DNA of 64,000 bases from Botryotinia globosa (taxonomy: Eukaryota; Ascomycota; Leotiomycetes; Helotiales; Sclerotiniaceae), in contig RCSZ01000014.1 in NCBI GenBank assembly GCA_014898425.1, positions 124,001 to 188,000 of the forward strand, in the 5' to 3' direction. Position numbers and translations under genes: made by a program. The first letter of the stretch is position 1; the number at the start of each line of letters is the position of its first letter. The notes under the pieces were generated by a model. The model had not been told where the DNA came from. It saw only the letters and a program-made list of their open reading frames with translations, and searched no databases. Positions 1 to 11,382 of this stretch are shown in pieces.

Positions 1-594
1 GAGTGGAGAATGTCCTATTATATTGCGCATGAGCGGGCCATGGTAGCACTAGAGGCTTTGGAAGATTGTGAAAAATTGAGCGAGAAATCGCGGAAGAGGA
101 AGGGCGATGGAAGGGATCGGTATGTTCAGCTAGATACTACCGGTATCGTACGACATACACTACCATCGTACTTTGTCGACAAGTTTCAATGGCGCGACGA
201 AATAACCGGTCGAGTGATGTTTCCATCTACACAACTGAAAATCGACACAATCGCACAAATCGGGCAGCCTAATGAAGAATGGGACAATCTTTCCGCGGAT
301 ATGGCACGCGTCAGCCTTGGTGGAAAGGCACTTGGAAAGAGGAAGGCCCCAGAAAGGAAGACACCGGAGGCTGAAGCGTTTGAAAGATCCAAGAGACTAA
401 AGTCAAACGAAAGCGCAGATAAAATGAAGAGCGCTGAGTATCAAATAGAAGAAAGAGTTGGTACTTTCGAGGAGGAGTTCTATCGATGGGGAGACTTCTT
501 GATTGGGCAGGATAATGGTGATGACATGGATCACCGACTGCCAGCTCAGGAGAGGCTTGGAAGTAGAGACTGGGCATCATTTGGGGCCCCGTGA
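1..594 (+). CDS. 3' end of an unidentified protein (partial)
   Basis: The reading frame is open from the window edge (the codons before the first Met are sense), so this is probably the C-terminal part of a longer gene; 194 residues follow the first Met. The visible part is hydrophilic and charged, with basic clusters (KSRKRKGDGR near residue 26, GKRKAPERK near residue 108) that could be nuclear localisation signals, and an acidic tail. I see no signal peptide, membrane segment or catalytic motif and do not recognise the family. It ends convergently about 200 bp from the thioredoxin-like gene on the other strand. Confidence 0.55.
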   Translation, partial: EWRMSYYIAHERAMVALEALEDCEKLSEKSRKRKGDGRDRYVQLDTTGIVRHTLPSYFVDKFQWRDEITGRVMFPSTQLKIDTIAQIGQPNEEWDNLSADMARVSLGGKALGKRKAPERKTPEAEAFERSKRLKSNESADKMKSAEYQIEERVGTFEEEFYRWGDFLIGQDNGDDMDHRLPAQERLGSRDWASFGAP

Positions 595-790
595 TTGATG
601 GTTTTTCATTTTCTAGAAAAAGCTGCTTCGCAAACAATTGTTTGAATAGAGAATAAAATGTAGAGATTATGCTTAACATGAGCCACACAGACAACACATT
701 CTGCAGTAATTGAGATTCATGATGTATATAGTGACAAAGCGAGCTACAGTAGTTGTAAGAGAGCACTCCTCCATACATTTCTTGTAATCA

Positions 791-1330
791 CTATTCCTCG
801 ACAAAAGCACTCAACTTCTTATCATTATAACAGTCTTCCTCAATCAATTTCTCCCATTTCTACACCACGTGAGCTAAGGAACAGCAAGCAAGGATTAGAA
901 GCAACTCACCTCCCCAGTAATCTTCACCACAGTAGGCAATCTAACGATACCCCATGGCTCATCTCTCCAAAGACTTTTCTTTCCCGGCGACAAATCTCTC
1001 CATCTAACATGGTGATTTCATTAGCTTTCCATTCTCACCACTTCATATACACCAGTGACCCCAGACTCTCTTCGGGCCAAGCTTCCGGGTAACGGTAACA
1101 TACTCAGCCTGAGATCCTCCGTAGATAAGCTTAACCCTGTTCTCCTTTGCAGCTACATGAAGCTTCTCAGTCAAGGGACCTTCGGCGCTTCGGCAATCTC
1201 CACACCAAGATTCGTTTGTCTCAGGCTTGAGGGAGGCGAAAAAGATCACATATTGTGGTTTAGTTGATCCACTGAGATCCTTCTGAAGGACTTCTGGGGA
1301 ATCATCGAAGATGGGGAAAGAAAGAGGCAT
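791..1330 (-). CDS. Thioredoxin-like protein, TRP14/TXNDC17 (DUF953) family
   Basis: Predicted 129-residue cytosolic thioredoxin-fold disulfide reductase. Members of this family reduce small disulfide substrates and cystine, using thioredoxin reductase as donor. Exons read 1330-1104, 1003-910 and 859-791 (390 nt, whole codons). The active site is W42-C43-G44-D45-C46, the WCGDC signature that separates TRP14 from classical WCGPC thioredoxins; the preceding PETNESWCGDC is typical. The C-terminal half carries the RLPTVVKI strand with the conserved cis-Pro. Intron 1 uses a GTATGT donor in place of reading through a misleading open frame; splicing there restores GSQAEWRDLSPGKKSLW, matching the family. 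Length fits the family (about 120-130 aa). The start is only 220 bp downstream of the NLR relic on the same strand. Confidence 0.85.
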
Positions 1331-1550
1331 GTTGGTGGAGCTGGATGGAGTTCTGTAGATTTGGTGGTATTGTTGGAGATGAGACGGGAAAAAAAGAAGA
1401 AAAAACAGATGTGGAGGAAGGTGGGGTAATTGGCCGAGGTGAACCCGATGTTTCGCGGAGGGGAGGGACTACCATACTTGCAAATGCGGCTGTCCGCACA
1501 GTGTAATAAAATGCAGAGCAGGAGCAGTTCCAGCTGAAACGCGGCAATGC

Positions 1551-4372
1551 TTAACATTTCGTGTCTCTCTTTTGGAAGGATTCTTTCAACACCACTGAGA
1601 GGCCACACAGACTGTATATCCAGATTTTTGGAGCGTCTTTCATGGGGCAAAGTCTGAGTCTCTTGAAAATTAGCTCTGATCTACCCCAGTGGCCGTGTCG
1701 CAAGAAAATTCCAGCCAAAGTATAACCAATCTTTCTAGGTCCGGAAATTCCAATAGCTTGTGACTCCGAAACAAATTCTTCGCAACTAAGAAAACAAGAT
1801 TCTGTGTGTGGCAGACTGTGTGGCTTTTTGCCGGTCGGCGGGTTAACTAAGTTTTCATCGGCAGGCGTATCAAAGTTTGAATTAATAAGTATATCCATAG
1901 CCTCCAATGCAAGATGTTGCTTTTCGGTTCGAGACTGACGATATAATGCCCACTTTCGGGTCATTGGGTGGAACGAATAGACCGCTCCTTGCAATAATAC
2001 TGAATTCGATCGAAACAAACTGAGATCTCGAAGCTCTGTAACCACTGCTAAAAAGGCAGAGCTGTCCCACTTATGTGTTTCCTGGTCCTGGAACATGTTT
2101 ATCCATGATAGTCTCTCAGAGTTCGTCTCAAAAAACTGGCGGAAGACATACTCGTCTACGCAATTGTCACCGAAATAGGCGCTGATGAGAAGAAAGTGTC
2201 TCTTGGCCTCAACAATCTCTTTGGAGCCAGATATACGATTGTAGGATAGCTCCCATGCAGTGGATACAGTGAGCGTTATTTCCTGATCGGGGGCCGCTGG
2301 GTCTAATCTTTTGTAATTCTTCAGGGGCAGAGACCAGGCCATGATGTTTTCTTGTTGCTTGTCGAAATGCTCAATAAATAGACTGAGGCCTATTCCTGTA
2401 GACTTGATGTATGCCCCGGCTTGATCCGCTGCTAAGGCCAAGCATGAGAGATGGCAACAAATCTTGCGGGCATCTTCTACATTGGCATGCGTTCTCTCTT
2501 TTTTGGTCCGGTGGAAAAGTAGATTCATAGCTTCTTCCTCGAGCAGATTGTCAATAGGTGTTGGGTAATCAAGATCATTGGCTGCTGGATGACGACCCGT
2601 TACGATGATAAGACCAAAATTGCTTTGTGGAAGATATTTGGTGATTTCATAATCTGCGGGATCATCGAAGTTGTCAAAGACGAGAAGCCACGGCTCTTTT
2701 CACATTTCAATTTGTTTACGCACTAGGGCTGGAAAAGATGTTATATCGACTGATCCCAAGGATTTTCCAATGATTGAGTCTACGATTCTACCGAAGCTTT
2801 GATCGATTGATGTCTTCGTGGTGCCATCAATCCACAGCACAGCATTAAAACCGCCTTGCGATACTGCTTTTCGACAGTAATGTAATGCAAGTTGGGTTTT
2901 CCCAGACCCCCCCCCCCCCCCCATACCTTGAAGAATTATAGTTTTCGATGATCGTTTTAGCAACACATCATGAAACATACAGTCAATTGCATGCATGCAA
3001 GATCTAGACACGAAGCCATGTCGATCAGCTTGGGAGCGTGGAAAGCAGATGTGTTGAGTGACTGAGGGTAGTGTTACATGATTGTCTAAGTTCATTCGCC
3101 TTGAAAATGAAATGCCAAATCATAACTAATCACCAAGCTGATATAATTGAATTCCCGGCTGAGTCTTGATGCCGCCACAATGCCATCAATTTGACGACTG
3201 ATGCCGTCCTTTCGAAGGTATGCTCTCGTATGACTTTTGACTTGTCCAAGCTCTTCCAACTTTTCAAGACCAATATCTCCTATATCTCGGCCAACTTTAA
3301 TCCTGTCATAAACGCCAGGAACATTGGCAAACTTCTTTTCCATCTCGGCAGCTTCTTTCTCTGTTGATGTTGCCGTGCCTTTCAAGACGTTCACAAGGCT
3401 CATAGGAGCCACTTTCTCCGTCAATGACTTTGGTCTCGTGAAGCCAAGAGCTTTGGGGATGCCAGCACCAATACTTAAAATGCATGCAACAGGCCTCGTT
3501 TGTGCAAATTCGGACTTAGCTTCTGATATCAGCTGTTTGATAGGGTTATTGCAGCCAAGACCAGCGTCAACAAACTCTTCATCAACCCCATTCTCTTCAA
3601 TGAAGATGCTTTGAAAGAAACGAGAGGCTGCACACGTTGCTCGGCTGCTTCCCAAATCTTGCAGTTGGGACTTCGATCTTTTGCCACCGACCATGTAAGA
3701 GATTTGGTGGGGTCCCCTTCCACATGGCTTGAGCTGACAGCACACACGAAGCTATAATAGATGACGAGAAAGTTAGCATTAAAAAAGAATTCTCGAGGGT
3801 GGAACATACGCTTTGCACGAGTGGCGAGTTTCTTCTTCGTCCGCAAGCATCCTGTCTTCGCCATGGCCATGCCCATATTTGATTCCTAGCAAATTTTTGA
3901 CCGCTCTCTCCATATTTGATGACTCAAATGCATAACCATGAACACTTTTCGATCTTTCGTTTTTGAAAATTTCTTTCCCCAATGAAGCATAGCATCTGAT
4001 AGGCTGTTGAAAATCGAAGTCGACCAAGGAGCAATGCGATTAAACTAGAGTTGGTAAGAATTTATCCCAAGCTGGGAAGTCATGGAGAGTGAGCCTTACC
4101 CTCCAGTACTCGTTCCACATATCATATCAAAATAATCCGCTGGTAATAAATCGACTGAAGATTTGAGAGCGTATTTAAGACGTTTCATAATCTCGTCAAG
4201 GATGATCAGCTCGGATAGTCCTCGAATACCCCCGCCGTCTGTGATCATTAACTAGTGGTTGTCGGGAGCCTAACGAAGTGATTTGCTTCTTACCAAGCAA
4301 TAAAAGTCTCAAAGGTGCTGCAGTCATTGCATCCTGCCCGGAAACATGAGTCGATGATTCGAAGGAAGACAT
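1551..4372 (-). pseudogene. Patatin - NB-ARC NLR-like receptor, disrupted
   Basis: Relic of a fungal NLR: N-terminal patatin-like phospholipase, central NB-ARC ATPase, truncated C-terminal repeat region. Patatin exons are about 4372-4294, 4238-4100, 4045-3810 and 3751-3130; they encode DGGGIRG (oxyanion loop), GTSTGG (serine nucleophile elbow) and DAGLG (catalytic Asp), so the dyad is still readable. NB-ARC begins near 3095 with a Walker A loop (GMG...GSGKTQLAL), and the Walker B-like WLLVFDNFDD follows at about 2695-2665. A winged-helix FHPMTRKWA motif is near 1945. Damage: a frameshift near 3999-4003 (between LRFSTA and IRCYASLG), a second near 3643-3646 (one base missing between IWEAA and RATCAAS), and an in-frame TGA at 2700-2702 where Trp is expected. 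The frame ends at 1551, before any full TPR array. NLRs of this type act in fungal non-self recognition and cell death. Assembly error is the alternative explanation for individual lesions. Confidence 0.8.
2907..2922 (-). repeat. 16-base C/G homopolymer inside NLR Walker A loop
   Basis: A run of 16 C (G on the coding strand) encodes consecutive glycines between GM and SGKT of the NB-ARC P-loop, making the loop about three residues longer than the usual GMGGxGKT. The run keeps the frame. Tracts of this length slip readily in replication and in sequencing. Confidence 0.9.
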
Positions 4373-4378
4373 GATCAA

Positions 4379-6015
4379 TGATGTATATAGTTGTTATTCA
4401 GATGAAGACAGACAAAAAGTGGAAAGAAGATGGTGAAATATAATGAACGTAGGGACTTCAACTATAGTAGAAAAGATGAAGGTAGAACTCTCGATTGCAA
4501 CCTCAGGTCTAGCATTTTTGTTTGTATCTGCGTTCTAGACAGCTTAACATTCAAAAAAGAAAAAGAAAGAAAGAAGAAAAGACCTGAGACACGTTGCTTA
4601 TATCCCGACGGCAGACTGATGGTATCAATCAAACTTCTCGGAAAAGGGCATTGCTTCCCAGAAATTCTGATATCATCAAAATCGTCACAACCACTAGACA
4701 AAAACGACATTGTCGCCCTCCCCCATTATCACCAAAGCCTTCAGAACCGCTACACAAACTCTACACAAGAACACTATTATCAGGAACCCCATCATCGACA
4801 TTTCCTTTATATACCAAAGCCGCCACAATCATTATACAGCCAATACACATAAACCGCACGAAAACATCATGACAACCCCCCAATCGCCATTTCTCCCAGC
4901 ATACCATCCTCATATCCATCACGTTATCATCAAATCCCTCAAAAGCTGTACACAACCTGTACAGAAGGACTACACGAAAACACCACCAAGCCTTATGATT
5001 ACCATAGTTATCCCCATCATTAGATAACCTTTATCCACCAGCGCACAACAAGCACACAACAAGCACACAATCACACCATTATCGAAAACTCCATCAAAAT
5101 CCTATTATTATCACTCTCCCCTGACTTGATACATCATCATACCCATCACCGAACCCCTTACAACCACTACATTCTTACAAATTCCAAACTTCAAATTCCA
5201 AACTTCAAATTCCAAACTTCAAATTCCAAACTTCAAATTCCAAACTTCAAATTCCAAACTCCAATCCATATAAATTCATTTCATTATATAATATAATATA
5301 ATATAATATGATTCAATTCGATTTACCGAATTTAATTCCAAATTTCAATTCGCTTGAATTAATAATATATCACATCACATCACATCACATCACATCATAC
5401 CATACCATATCATATCACATCATACCATATCATATCATATCATTAACCTGACCTAACCTGACATTCATAATTCAATATAATCCAATACGTTTGTTTCAAT
5501 TTGCTTCAAATCCAAATCCTCATTTCAGTTCGAATCCATACTCAAATCCATACTCACAAAAACAACACATCTCACATCACAACAAATCATCATATCATAC
5601 CATACCTACTACCATAACCCCTCCTACCAATAATCCCCAATGAAATAACAACAAGCAAAACCAGGGTATCCATCCACTCAGAGGTCCCAGTCATCAAGAA
5701 GAGATCAAGATGCAACTATATGCGCAATCATCGAGCCATTGACACTCATCATTCTGCACTCTGCATTCAGCACGTATACAAACATGAAAAAAAGAACCGC
5801 AATAGAGAAGAAAAGATTTCTGAACCTGATTGATATCATAAGTCAATCCCCCAAAATAGCTGAGCTAAAAACCATGCTCGAAAATGATATTGCAGTGCCC
5901 ATATTCGCCGGCCAGCACGTTACCAGTGCGTTCATATATCAAAATACCTCCACCAAATTATGATTCGGTTCTCCTCGTTCTCTGACATCTCTTCTTACTT
6001 GTCGCTTCAAAAGCA
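4379..6015. other. Low-complexity spacer between NLR relic and GGPP synthase
   Basis: No convincing gene. Open frames at 4430-5027 overlap in several frames, are Ser/Pro/His-rich and look like composition artefacts. The stretch contains a 14-bp tandem array (5178-5261), an (ATAAT)n tract near 5285-5308, and CATCA/CATAT pentamer-type repeats near 5370-5445. A 74-codon frame at 5739-5963 has no recognisable feature. Confidence 0.6.
5178..5261. repeat. 14-bp minisatellite, six copies
   Basis: The unit CAAATTCCAAACTT is repeated head to tail six times with no spacers; only the last copy diverges (ends CTC). Confidence 0.9.
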
Positions 6016-7256
6016 TTAGATAGCCATTTTATCCAAGATTTTCATCACTCCCTTTCCCTTATTTCCACCATCATCCAACTCCTCAATCAACTTCTTAACT
6101 CTCTCGCTCAAGGTAACCAACACCTTTCGACAATATTCGAAACTTCCCGTTTGTTCCATATAAGCCACTGCATATTTCTTAACCTGTTCATCATCTGGTT
6201 TCTGTTTCAGGATGTTGAGCAGAACGAGATTATCGGGAGCGGCGCGAATGGAATGGATGATGGGGAATGAGAATTTGCCTTCTGTTAAATCCTCACAGAG
6301 CCCCTTATTTTGCGAGTATTCGGGCGACGAAAGATTTTGATAATCGTCGCGGATTTGGAAAATGATGCCGATGAGGTTGACTAATGGAACACAATCCCTA
6401 GGCAGGGGTTAGCATGTTTCTGTTGATCGGTGGGGGCGGGGTACCCTATCTACCTTGAGGTTTTGCTCTCAGCTTGCATGAGCTTGACAGCGAGTCTGAA
6501 GAGCCCACCAGTTTTATTGCCAACCATTTCCAAATAATCGTCTTCGGTGGGACAAGTGAGACTATCTCTCCAGAATAAATCCATACCCTGACCCCGATGA
6601 AGATTCAATAACTCTTCTGTATAAATGGTAATAGCTTGTGGATTGTTGAGTTTCTGGAGTTCTTGCAATGCGCAAAAGTATACATAATTTGCAGAATTGA
6701 TCGTTTGCGCCGTGCCAAAAATACTATGTGCGACAGGTAATCCGCGTCGCAATAATGATGAATCTTCAACATCATCGACGAGTAAGGATGCTGTGTGCAA
6801 CATTCCCACGACTTTGGTAATGACCTCTAAACTCTCCGGTGGTACCTCCAACCATTCATTGAATGCGGCGATCAATTGTTTTCTAATATCCTTTCCTGGA
6901 TGTGCCTCCAAGTAATCGTATGGACCGAACAAGATCTTTTCCTTCTCTGGAGCCCAAGAACTCCTTCCATGAAATGCCATGTCGTTTTTGGTATATTTAT
7001 TTGGATCTGGAGCAGAACCTCCGTGAATTGAAGGATTCATGGCTCCCGAAGACTGAGAAGATTGAGCGGTATGCATGCTATTTCTCTGACTGATCCAATC
7101 GCCTTCCGGGACTGGACGCAGGACGGAATTCGAAGCTGAGTGATTGATATTATTGTGACCGTTGGAGGAAGTTCGTGGAGGAATCGCGTTTGGAGAAGGA
7201 AAGTTTTCGGAAACCATAATGGAAGGACCTCTAGTTGGAAGAAGTCGCTGAAACAT
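6016..7256 (-). CDS. Geranylgeranyl diphosphate synthase
   Basis: Trans-prenyltransferase that condenses IPP with FPP to GGPP, precursor for protein geranylgeranylation, carotenoids and diterpenes. Exons 7256-6454 and 6397-6016 (1,185 nt, 394 aa) are joined through T-S-R-D-C-V-P. The first Asp-rich motif DDVED is at residues 161-165 and the second, DDYQN, at about 285-289; [17 protein letters not shown] and [13 protein letters not shown] are family blocks, and the C-terminus LDKMAI is typical. The first ~100 residues are Ser/Asn/Pro-rich and not part of the catalytic fold, as in other filamentous fungal GGPP synthases; a downstream Met is possible. No terpene cyclase, P450 or other cluster gene adjoins it, so it is probably the housekeeping enzyme. 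It is divergent from the Cdc14 gene, sharing a 1.2-kb intergenic region. Confidence 0.93.
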
Positions 7257-7992
7257 TTGGGACTTGCTTTATTTCACTCTTTGAATTGATAGGCGGGGTG
7301 AACAAGAATGTGATAAATTGATGCGTAACCCCTTGCATGGATTTACGGCGATGAAGAAGGGGAAGGGGAATTTGTAATGAAGCTTCCTATTTCTGATTAT
7401 TTGGATGCATTTACCGATGGAGATGGAGATGTAGATAGATAGATAGGTAGGTAGGTAGGTAGGTAGGTAGGTAAGAATGGCTAGTAGCTAGGTAAGTAAG
7501 ATAGAGATATATGTTGGCAGTCAGCAGAATGTAACGGTACAGTAGTTACTTTATAGTTTGCTATTTGTTTTTATCATTAACGTTACCCCAACTCATGCTT
7601 AACATGAATTAGTTTTGGTCGTGCAAAAGGCCGGGAGCTTTAGAATTCCTTCACGTGTTGAACAATAGAATAGACTTTCTGCAGATGTCTGTGAGAGTGA
7701 GGGAGGTGGTGATGGTGGTGGTGATGGTGGTAGCAATAGTAGTAGTGGCTGTGTGGTGTGTGTATGCCATATGCCATATGCCATATGCCATATTGGCTGA
7801 TATGAGGCTGACGATAGCTATTTTCTTCTTCCTTTCTTTATAAAAAGAAAAAGCTGTGTGGACCTTGATGCCTCGGTAGTAGATATATGTATATCTCATA
7901 GGGGATCCAGAGATGGAATAGTTTCATATAAATATATTACTATTGCGTCATGTATATTTTAGAATCATGATGATGATAAATAAAATGAAATA

Positions 7993-8058
<66 letters not shown>

Positions 8059-8488
8059 CCACAGACAAACGTAACTACCCAACTACTCAGTATCTTCCCT
8101 GAAAACCTTCCCGTCGCTTGGTTTCGTTGCCCTGAGAACGATTGATTATACCCCGAAACCATTATACTCAACACCCAAATTTGTCTGTGATTCAAACTGT
8201 GCTTCTTACAAAATTCAAAATTTCTCAAATAAGATAGATATCTCTCTCTACCTTCTTTCTTTCCCATACATTCTCTTCATTTCTCTGTATTATAACATAT
8301 TCAATTAAATCCATATTTATTCCTTCTTTCCCATTGTACAATTCAATTCATTCGTCGCGATTTGGCGCAATCAATCTTTCGAGAATCAGATAACAAAAAA
8401 TTCAATTCATTCATTCATTCATTCATACACGCCAACCAATCCACACATTCAAGAACACCCGACGAACCCGAACACCAAACATCCAACA
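7257..8488. other. Shared 5' region of GGPP synthase and Cdc14, microsatellite-rich
   Basis: Contains no supported gene. It holds a (TAGG)n tract near 7446-7471, a CCATATG repeat near 7764-7793, a long (TAA)n tract near 7996-8056 and an (ATTC)n tract near 8406-8425. Frames such as 7965-8267 on the minus strand encode only homopolymer translated from the TAA repeat. Confidence 0.75.
7996..8056. repeat. (TAA)n microsatellite, about 20 units
   Basis: Uninterrupted TAA/ATA trinucleotide run in the intergenic region upstream of Cdc14. Confidence 0.95.
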
Positions 8489-9447
8489 ATGGAAGCATTA
8501 CTTTCTCTCTCTTTCGATAATCTTTCTTCATACGATGCTTCCAAAATTCGCAAAGGTCTCCGACAGGTCGAAGGACTATTAGCCCAAATTTGTCTATCCA
8601 ATTCTCCAAGATCTAATGTCGATAAACGCCGTTCAGTGATTGATCCGGGAAAAGAACCACCTCCACGAAAAGCTCTGAGTGAACTACCTAACGATGCCGC
8701 ATTTCGAGAGTTCTTTCGATTACAGGAGGGTTTCGAATGGAATGTTGCTATGCGATTGGTTACTTGCTTGGATAGATTGATGGGAAAGACTAATGATGGA
8801 CAAAGTGATTTGTTAATAATTCAAACGTTGGAATTGATCCAGGGGGTTCTCTTGTTACATCCTCCTTCTAGGAGTCTATTCTCTAGAGAATTATACATGA
8901 ATGTATGTGTCCATTCTATCAATCATATTTTCACGCTCTTTCCGGAATGCTATACATATGATATGATACTAACATTCCACAGCATCTTCTCGATCTCCTC
9001 GAACCAGTCAATTGTCCCGCAATTCAATCTGCAACACTTCTCACCCTCGTCTGTTCACTCATTGACACCCCCAAAAACACTCGCACATTCGAAACTCTCG
9101 ATGGTCTCTTAACCATAACCTCCATTTTCAAATCCCGAGAAACAAGTCGCGACGTGAAGCTCAAACTCGTCGAATTCCTATACTTCTACCTCATGCCCGA
9201 GACCCCATCACTACAATCATCAGGCTCATCAAGCTCTCTGGCATTAATGCAACGCAGTCCTAGCAAGCTCCCCGTTGCCATCAATAATCGAGAAGAGTCA
9301 GGCAGAAGAAGAGCACAGAGCGAAAGCGAACACACCAAAACATTAGAGGAAAAACAAGCACTGCTCGGGAGATATCTCCATAACGTCGATGATTTGGTAG
9401 CAGATCTTCGAGAAAGTCATCCTTTTGGAGGAAGTATCGGGAGTTAA
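8489..9447 (+). CDS. Cell division control protein 14 (SIN component, CDC14/Sid1-partner family)
   Basis: Predicted 292-aa homologue of fission-yeast Cdc14, the non-catalytic partner of the Sid1 kinase in the septation initiation network at the spindle pole body (not the Cdc14 phosphatase). Exons 8489-8902 and 8983-9447 total 879 nt. The intron has a GTATGT donor, a TACTAAC branch site at about 8967 and a CAG acceptor; splicing turns ELYMN directly into HLLDLLEPVNCPAIQSATL, a continuous helical-repeat region. The N-terminal MEALLSLSFDNLSSYDASKIRKGLRQVEGLLAQICL and the mid-protein FREFFRLQEGFEWNVA block are the family hallmarks. The C-terminus is Ser- and charge-rich (RSPSKLPVAINN...) followed by KQALLGRYLHNVDDLVADLRE. 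Confidence 0.88.
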
Positions 9448-10397
9448 TTTACGCGGTCAATGGAAGTTTTAAACGAGATATTGTGAAGGGGAAGGGGAAT
9501 CGTTACAGATACTCACGCATGAAGATTTCTTTTGTACATTTGGACACGCATGTCACGCATTAATGGGAGTTATTGTTTGGTTAATTAAGATCGGGGCGTT
9601 GGAGGAATTCTATTTTATTTTATCTTGTCTTGGATTCCGAGTTTCTTTTAGGAAATTCATTCGGTTTAGTCTCGAGTAGTTACATACTAGTGCACAGAAG
9701 AGAGAGTATAGATGAGCCGTGTGGAGTTTTGCCTTCTTCTTCCTTGGATCTTCATGTTCACATCGCATCACGTTCTATCGAATATCATATCATTCTCCAT
9801 CCATTATCACATCATATCAAAACAAAATTTTCACAGAAATGTAAAAATGTAAACGGTATTTCTCCCTCCGAAATGTATGTACAATGGAGTTTGCTTCTCC
9901 GAAGGAAGGTTGGTGTCTTAGCCGCTGACTTGGGATGATATGATGTGCATATTGTCTAGACTAGGTGACTATGTATGTAGATGCGTAGATGGGTGGATGG
10001 GTGAGTTGATATGTAGGTAGGTAGGTAGGTAGGTACATACCTAGTACGCACACCTAGTATGCATATATGTATCTCTGCATTGGAATTGGAATTGGAATTG
10101 GAATTGGATTGGGAGTATTAGGTTGGTAGGTTGATTGAACAGTAGGTTTTTACTTACTTATTTACTTATTTACCTCGAGCTTACTTACTTGCCTGTTTTG
10201 GTCCTGGTGGTGGGATGTAGTGGGTGGGTTGATGGGTTGATGGATTGATGGATGGATGGATATGGATATGGATATGGATAATAGGTAGGTATTTTTATGC
10301 ATATATATATAGGTATATATGTAGGTATATATGTAGGTATATATGTAGGTATATATGTAGGTATATATGTAGGTATATATGTAGGTATATATATAGA
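9448..10397. other. Simple-sequence spacer upstream of the transposon nest
   Basis: No gene supported. Contains TAGG-type repeats near 10015-10034, GGAATT repeats near 10081-10106 and, directly abutting the mobile elements, a 12-bp minisatellite (unit TAGGTATATATG) from about 10308 to 10397. The same motif resumes just after the outer element's right end at 19064, so that element inserted into the minisatellite. Confidence 0.8.
10308..10397. repeat. 12-bp minisatellite (TAGGTATATATG)n, target of the outer element
   Basis: About seven copies head to tail; the flank after 19064 (TATATATGTAGGTATG) is the continuation of the array. Confidence 0.85.
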
Positions 10398-10636
10398 TAT
10401 AGCAAAACCTCTCTATAAGGATATCGGTTTTTGTAGTCTTTTGTAAGGATATATAAAAATATCCTTATATAGAGATATCTGATTAATCCCGATTTAATAG
10501 TAATTAATTTCTAATTAATCTCGATTGGGTTATATTCCATAATAATTTTATAACAATTTCAGAAATTTTTTATTTCTATAATATATAATTAAATTCTCTA
10601 TATAATATTATATCATAATTCAAATCCTAATGATTT

Positions 10637-11298
10637 TGTCGTTGGTCACTCGCTTAGCGTGGGATAAGCTAAGCCGAATTGGGAATAGTATTAAAATAAT
10701 ACTATATTGGAAGCTTAGGCTAGTAGAATAGATAGAATTTATTATTGAATTGTATTGTATTGTATTATATATTCATATATATATATAGAAGTGGGTACTA
10801 AAAAAAGATCTGAATACAGGGATCCAAGCCACTTATTTATACTTTTTCCTACCCCCTATATATAGATGACGCAAGCCTATAATACATATATAATGTATTT
10901 GAAATTTCTGATTTTGTAATCAATTTTATCAATTTTCTTTATTGATTTGCAATCAATTTTTATAATAAAGAAAAAGGAAAAATAATATTGTATAAGATTG
11001 CGTCTGTCATTCTGTATTCGGATTAGCTCCTATATCATATTTCAAATTTTTCAAAATAATAAATTATTATTTTGAATAAAGAATTAATAAAGGATTTCCT
11101 TTTTAATAAAGAACTCTTTATTTTATTTTTATAATAATATTCTTCCTTATATAAAAAGAATAAAGAATATAAGAAATTTTTCTTATATTATTGAATTTTT
11201 ATTATTTTATTATAATAATAGAATTTTATTATTATAATTAGTTCCCTTGATATTATAATAATATTAAATGATTTAATTAATATTTATTAAAAACAATA
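10637..11298 (-). repeat. 3' LTR of the Copia element
   Basis: 662 bp, pairs with 18222-18883. It keeps far more G and C than its partner at its outer end (for example GCTTAGCGTGGGATAAGC against TTTAGTATAGAATAAAC). Its internal-side terminus is TA where the partner retains CA. Confidence 0.95.
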
Positions 11299-11382
11299 CT
11301 CGCTCTTAATAAATATATAATTTAAATCTTTTTAATAATAATAATAATAATAATAATAATGATTTTTATTATTTATTATTTA

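Noticed and set aside
311..778. 155-codon minus-strand frame overlapping the first gene
   Set aside because: Overlaps the better-supported plus-strand frame and has random-looking composition.
1246..1650. Frame spanning the gap between the NLR relic and the thioredoxin gene
   Set aside because: Overlaps both genes in another frame and shows no domain; it does not supply a missing NLR C-terminus.
4430..5027. Overlapping plus-strand frames in low-complexity DNA
   Set aside because: Three frames are open at once because the sequence is C/A-rich and stop-poor.
5178..5261. Regular repeats suggestive of a CRISPR array
   Set aside because: Units are contiguous 14-mers with no spacers, in a eukaryotic genome; it is a minisatellite.
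6016..7256. A diterpene biosynthetic cluster around the GGPP synthase
   Set aside because: No cyclase, P450, transferase or regulator nearby; the neighbour is a cell-cycle gene.
7965..8267. Minus-strand frame with a long Tyr run
   Set aside because: The Tyr run is simply the translated TAA microsatellite.
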